From assembly GCF_900188245.1 (NCBI RefSeq), contig NZ_FZOK01000001.1, positions 248,001 through 312,000 on the forward strand: a DNA stretch of 64,000 bases, given 5' to 3'. The position numbers and the translations under genes are program-made. The stretch comes from Belliella buryatensis (GTDB taxonomy: Bacteria; Bacteroidota; Bacteroidia; Cytophagales; Cyclobacteriaceae). The notes beneath the pieces were generated by a model. The model made no database searches and was not told where the DNA came from. It saw only the letters and a list, made by a program, of their open reading frames with translations. Below are positions 61,931 through 64,000 of the stretch, piece by piece (the stretch's first letter is position 1; each line of letters opens with the position of its first letter).

Positions 61931-62731
61931 ATGAAACGACTTCAAGTTAAAAATATTCTTGCAATTACTTTAATTACATTTTCCTTTCTTTTCATGGGTT
62001 TCCAACCCACAGGAGAAAAGGCTCCAGAGTTCAAATTGAGGACTGTTGTAATCGATGCTGGACATGGTGGCAGGGACCCGGGTGCACTAGGCGCTTTCAG
62101 TAAGGAAAAAGACATCACACTAAAAGTAGCTTTACAAGTAGGGAAATATATAGAAGAATATTTACCAGATGTGAAGGTCATATATACCCGGCAATCTGAT
62201 GTAGCCGTGGACTTGAAGGAAAGGCCTAATATAGCTAATAGAAACAGGGCAGATCTTTTTATTTCTATTCATTGCAACGCAGCCGCTAATCGATCTGCTT
62301 ATGGGACAGAAACTTTCGTGATGGGTACCAAAAACTTTGAGGCAAATTTCGATATCGTGAAAAGAGAAAACTCCGTAATCCTACTCGAGGACAACTACGA
62401 AGAAAATTACGAAGGATTCGATCCTACTTCACCAGAATCTTATATCATGTTCAACATCATGCAGAAAGCTTTCCTTTCCAATAGCCTTTCTCTCGCCTCG
62501 AAGATTGAAAATGATTTTACTAGCAGAGTTAATCGCCATAGTCGGGGTGTAAAACAAGCACCCCTCTACGTTCTGTGGACCACGAGCATGCCATCCGTTT
62601 TGGTGGAGCTAGGTTTTATATCCAATCCAAATGAAGAAAGATATCTCAACAGTAAAGATGGACAAACCTATTTAGCATCCGCCATCTATCGTTCGGTAAA
62701 AGCATACAAAGAGGAAATAGAGTCTCTATGA
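61931..62731 (+). CDS. N-acetylmuramoyl-L-alanine amidase (Amidase_3)
   Basis: The preferred start is ATG 61931, two codons after an in-frame GTG; the product is 266 residues with an N-terminal signal or anchor (NILAITLITFSFLFMGF). The Amidase_3 zinc site is complete: VVIDAGHGGRDPGALG (first His), a Glu in the DLKERPNIANR region, ADLFISIHCNAAANR (second His) and the catalytic Glu of PSVLVELGFISNPNEE. It cleaves the amide between N-acetylmuramic acid and the stem peptide, usually during cell separation. No LysM or AMIN domain is present. It is divergent from lptD, a common pairing in this phylum, and followed by a strong hairpin. Confidence 0.93.
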   Translation: MKRLQVKNILAITLITFSFLFMGFQPTGEKAPEFKLRTVVIDAGHGGRDPGALGAFSKEKDITLKVALQVGKYIEEYLPDVKVIYTRQSDVAVDLKERPNIANRNRADLFISIHCNAAANRSAYGTETFVMGTKNFEANFDIVKRENSVILLEDNYEENYEGFDPTSPESYIMFNIMQKAFLSNSLSLASKIENDFTSRVNRHSRGVKQAPLYVLWTTSMPSVLVELGFISNPNEERYLNSKDGQTYLASAIYRSVKAYKEEIESL

Positions 62732-62766
62732 TCGTTGCCTTGTCCAAAACATAAAACTTTCTATTG

Positions 62767-62808
62767 TCGCCTTCACAAACTCGTTTTGTGAAGGCGATTT
62801 GCTTTTAT
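62767..62808 (+). terminator. Terminator after the amidase gene
   Basis: TCGCCTTCACAAAA-type 13- to 14-bp arms (62767-62780 and 62784-62797) surround a short loop, followed by ATTTGCTTTT. Confidence 0.75.
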
Positions 62809-62869
62809 TAAGTCCCACATATCAAAACTCCCATGCTATTTTGAAACTTATCAACATATTACCTTATTT

Positions 62870-62877
62870 TAGCTTTG
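62870..62877 (+). promoter_or_regulatory. Minus-7 box of the carboxyltransferase promoter
   Basis: TAGCTTTG matches TAnnTTTG exactly, 22 bp upstream of the ATG. The nearest upstream TTTG is 26 bp away, longer than the usual 19-21 bp, so the minus-33 box is uncertain. Confidence 0.38.
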
Positions 62878-62899
62878 AAAATTAAACCCGAATAACTTT

Positions 62900-64000
62900 A
62901 TGGATATTGAATTCAATAAAAACGAAGATCAAAACAAACAACTACTTTTTCAGCTGCGCAAAAAAATAGAGAAAGTCAAATTAGGTGGTGGGGAAAAGAG
63001 AATTGCCAAAGAGCATGAAAAAGGCAAATTGACTGCAAGAGAAAGAATTGATTACTTGAGAGACACTGATTCAGATTTTTTGGAAATTGGTGCGCTTACC
63101 GCTGACGGAATGTATGAAGAAGAAGGGGGGTGTCCTTCTGCTGGGGTGGTGACTGGAATCGGATATGTAAAAGGTCGCATGTGTATGATTGTTGCCAATG
63201 ACGCGACAGTCAAAGCAGGAGCATGGTTTCCAATGACCGCAAAAAAGAACCTTAGAGCTCAAGAGATAGCTATGGAAAACAGACTACCTATCATCTACTT
63301 GGTAGATAGTGCTGGAGTATTTCTGCCCATGCAAAACGAGATATTCCCTGACAAAGAGCATTTTGGAAGACAGTTTAGAAATAATGCAAAGATGTCTTCC
63401 ATGGGTATCATTCAAGTTGCCGCTATCATGGGTAGCTGTGTTGCTGGGGGAGCATATCTACCTATCATGTCAGATGAGGCCATGATTGTAGACAAGACTG
63501 GCTCTATTTTCCTGGCTGGTTCTTATCTGGTCAAAGCTGCTATTGGAGAAAGTGTAGATAACGAAACACTTGGAGGTGCTACTACACATTGTGAAATATC
63601 AGGAGTCACCGATAATAAATATGATACTGATCAAGAATGTCTTGATGCCATAAGGAATATTTTTGACAAAATAGGTGCTTACGAAAAGGCTGGGTTTGAT
63701 AGAAAAGAAGCCGCAAAGCCTAAAAAAGATGAAACTGAACTTTATGGAGTTTTTCCATCTGATAGAGTAAAGCCCTATGATATGCGAGAAATTATCGAGC
63801 GTTTAGTGGATGAATCAGAATTTGATGAATACAAAAAAGATTATGGCAAAACCTTGCTCTGTGGTACAGCAAGAATTGAAGGATGGGCAGTAGGAATCAT
63901 CGCAAATCAGCGAAAGATTGTCAAAAATAAGAAAGGAGAAATGCAGATGGGTGGCGTTATCTACTCTGACTCTGCTGACAAAGCTGCTAGATTCATAATG
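62900..64000 (+). CDS. Acyl-CoA carboxylase carboxyltransferase (beta) subunit, truncated by the window edge
   Basis: From ATG 62900 the frame stays open for 367 codons to the last base of the window. The product has the crotonase-fold carboxyltransferase features: KLTARERIDYLRD, a loop LIYLVDSAG-type block (IIYLVDSAGVFLPMQNE), AAIMGSCVAGGAYLPIMSDE with oxyanion glycines, FLAGSYLVKAAIGE and LGGATTHCEISGVTD. The LPMQNEIFPDKEHFGR stretch and the ISGVTD end resemble methylcrotonyl-CoA carboxylase beta subunits more than propionyl ones, but the substrate is not certain. The full family length is about 535-545 residues, so roughly a third lies outside. The biotin carboxylase subunit could be the accC-like gene 58 kb away or one outside the window. 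Confidence 0.9.
   Translation, partial: MDIEFNKNEDQNKQLLFQLRKKIEKVKLGGGEKRIAKEHEKGKLTARERIDYLRDTDSDFLEIGALTADGMYEEEGGCPSAGVVTGIGYVKGRMCMIVANDATVKAGAWFPMTAKKNLRAQEIAMENRLPIIYLVDSAGVFLPMQNEIFPDKEHFGRQFRNNAKMSSMGIIQVAAIMGSCVAGGAYLPIMSDEAMIVDKTGSIFLAGSYLVKAAIGESVDNETLGGATTHCEISGVTDNKYDTDQECLDAIRNIFDKIGAYEKAGFDRKEAAKPKKDETELYGVFPSDRVKPYDMREIIERLVDESEFDEYKKDYGKTLLCGTARIEGWAVGIIANQRKIVKNKKGEMQMGGVIYSDSADKAARFIM

Overview
The window looks like a chromosome segment of an aerobic Bacteroidota bacterium of the order Cytophagales, probably Cyclobacteriaceae (an Algoriphagus- or Belliella-like organism). This is inferred from a SusC/SusD pair, several lipoproteins and TonB-type proteins, a propeller-HTH transcription regulator, an H1-like small basic protein, the Bacteroidota promoter pattern (TTTG, about 20 bp, TAnnTTTG), little Shine-Dalgarno usage and a low G+C content. 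I saw no tRNA, rRNA, transposase, integrase, prophage or CRISPR array.

Layout. 1-6 kb: the tail of a probable efflux adaptor, a TonB-C-terminal-domain protein, then a translationally coupled minus-strand operon of biotin carboxylase, a DUF1015 protein and Maf. Divergent from it is an alpha-oxoamine synthase (sphingolipid or sulfonolipid type), followed by a 58-residue histone H1-like gene that was found by direct reading. 6.5-12 kb: a secreted M1 metallopeptidase and a 1061-residue Asp-box (BNR) propeller protein. 12-16 kb: RmlB, a CapI-type UDP-glucuronate epimerase and a GT4 glycosyltransferase. 16-27 kb: a compact polysaccharide utilisation locus, susC-susD-three-module binding lipoprotein-GH16, probably for laminarin or a related beta-glucan, with a divergent membrane-spanning propeller/HTH regulator. 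27-35 kb: an OmpA lipoprotein, a secreted M14 peptidase, an MlaE-MlaF-MlaD lipid transport operon and a lone receiver protein. 36-43 kb: a DUF389 membrane protein, a tricorn-like S41 protease and a beta-barrel protein. 43-52 kb: a propeller lipoprotein and an efflux operon with one adaptor and two different RND permeases. 52-64 kb: RlpA, SbcD-SbcC, arginine deiminase, LptD, an N-acetylmuramoyl-L-alanine amidase and a truncated carboxyltransferase that continues past the window edge.

How it fits together. Much of the content concerns the envelope: glucan capture and cleavage, lipid and LPS transport, peptidoglycan trimming, efflux, and secreted peptidases that suggest peptide scavenging. A biotin carboxylase near one end and a carboxyltransferase at the other could be parts of acyl-CoA carboxylases, but no carrier protein is present and they need not be partners.

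The most interesting unexplained signals lie between genes. There are two tandem, diverged units at about 38.0-38.5 kb that each resemble a small RNA gene with its own minus-7 box and terminator. Three copies of a 9-bp word (CTACATCAA) lie between the glucan locus and its regulator. A family of about 145-bp dispersed elements has two copies around the M1 peptidase gene and one near the glycan genes. Large intergenic tandem repeats occur with 134-bp and about 113-bp periods, along with G-rich degenerate repeats.
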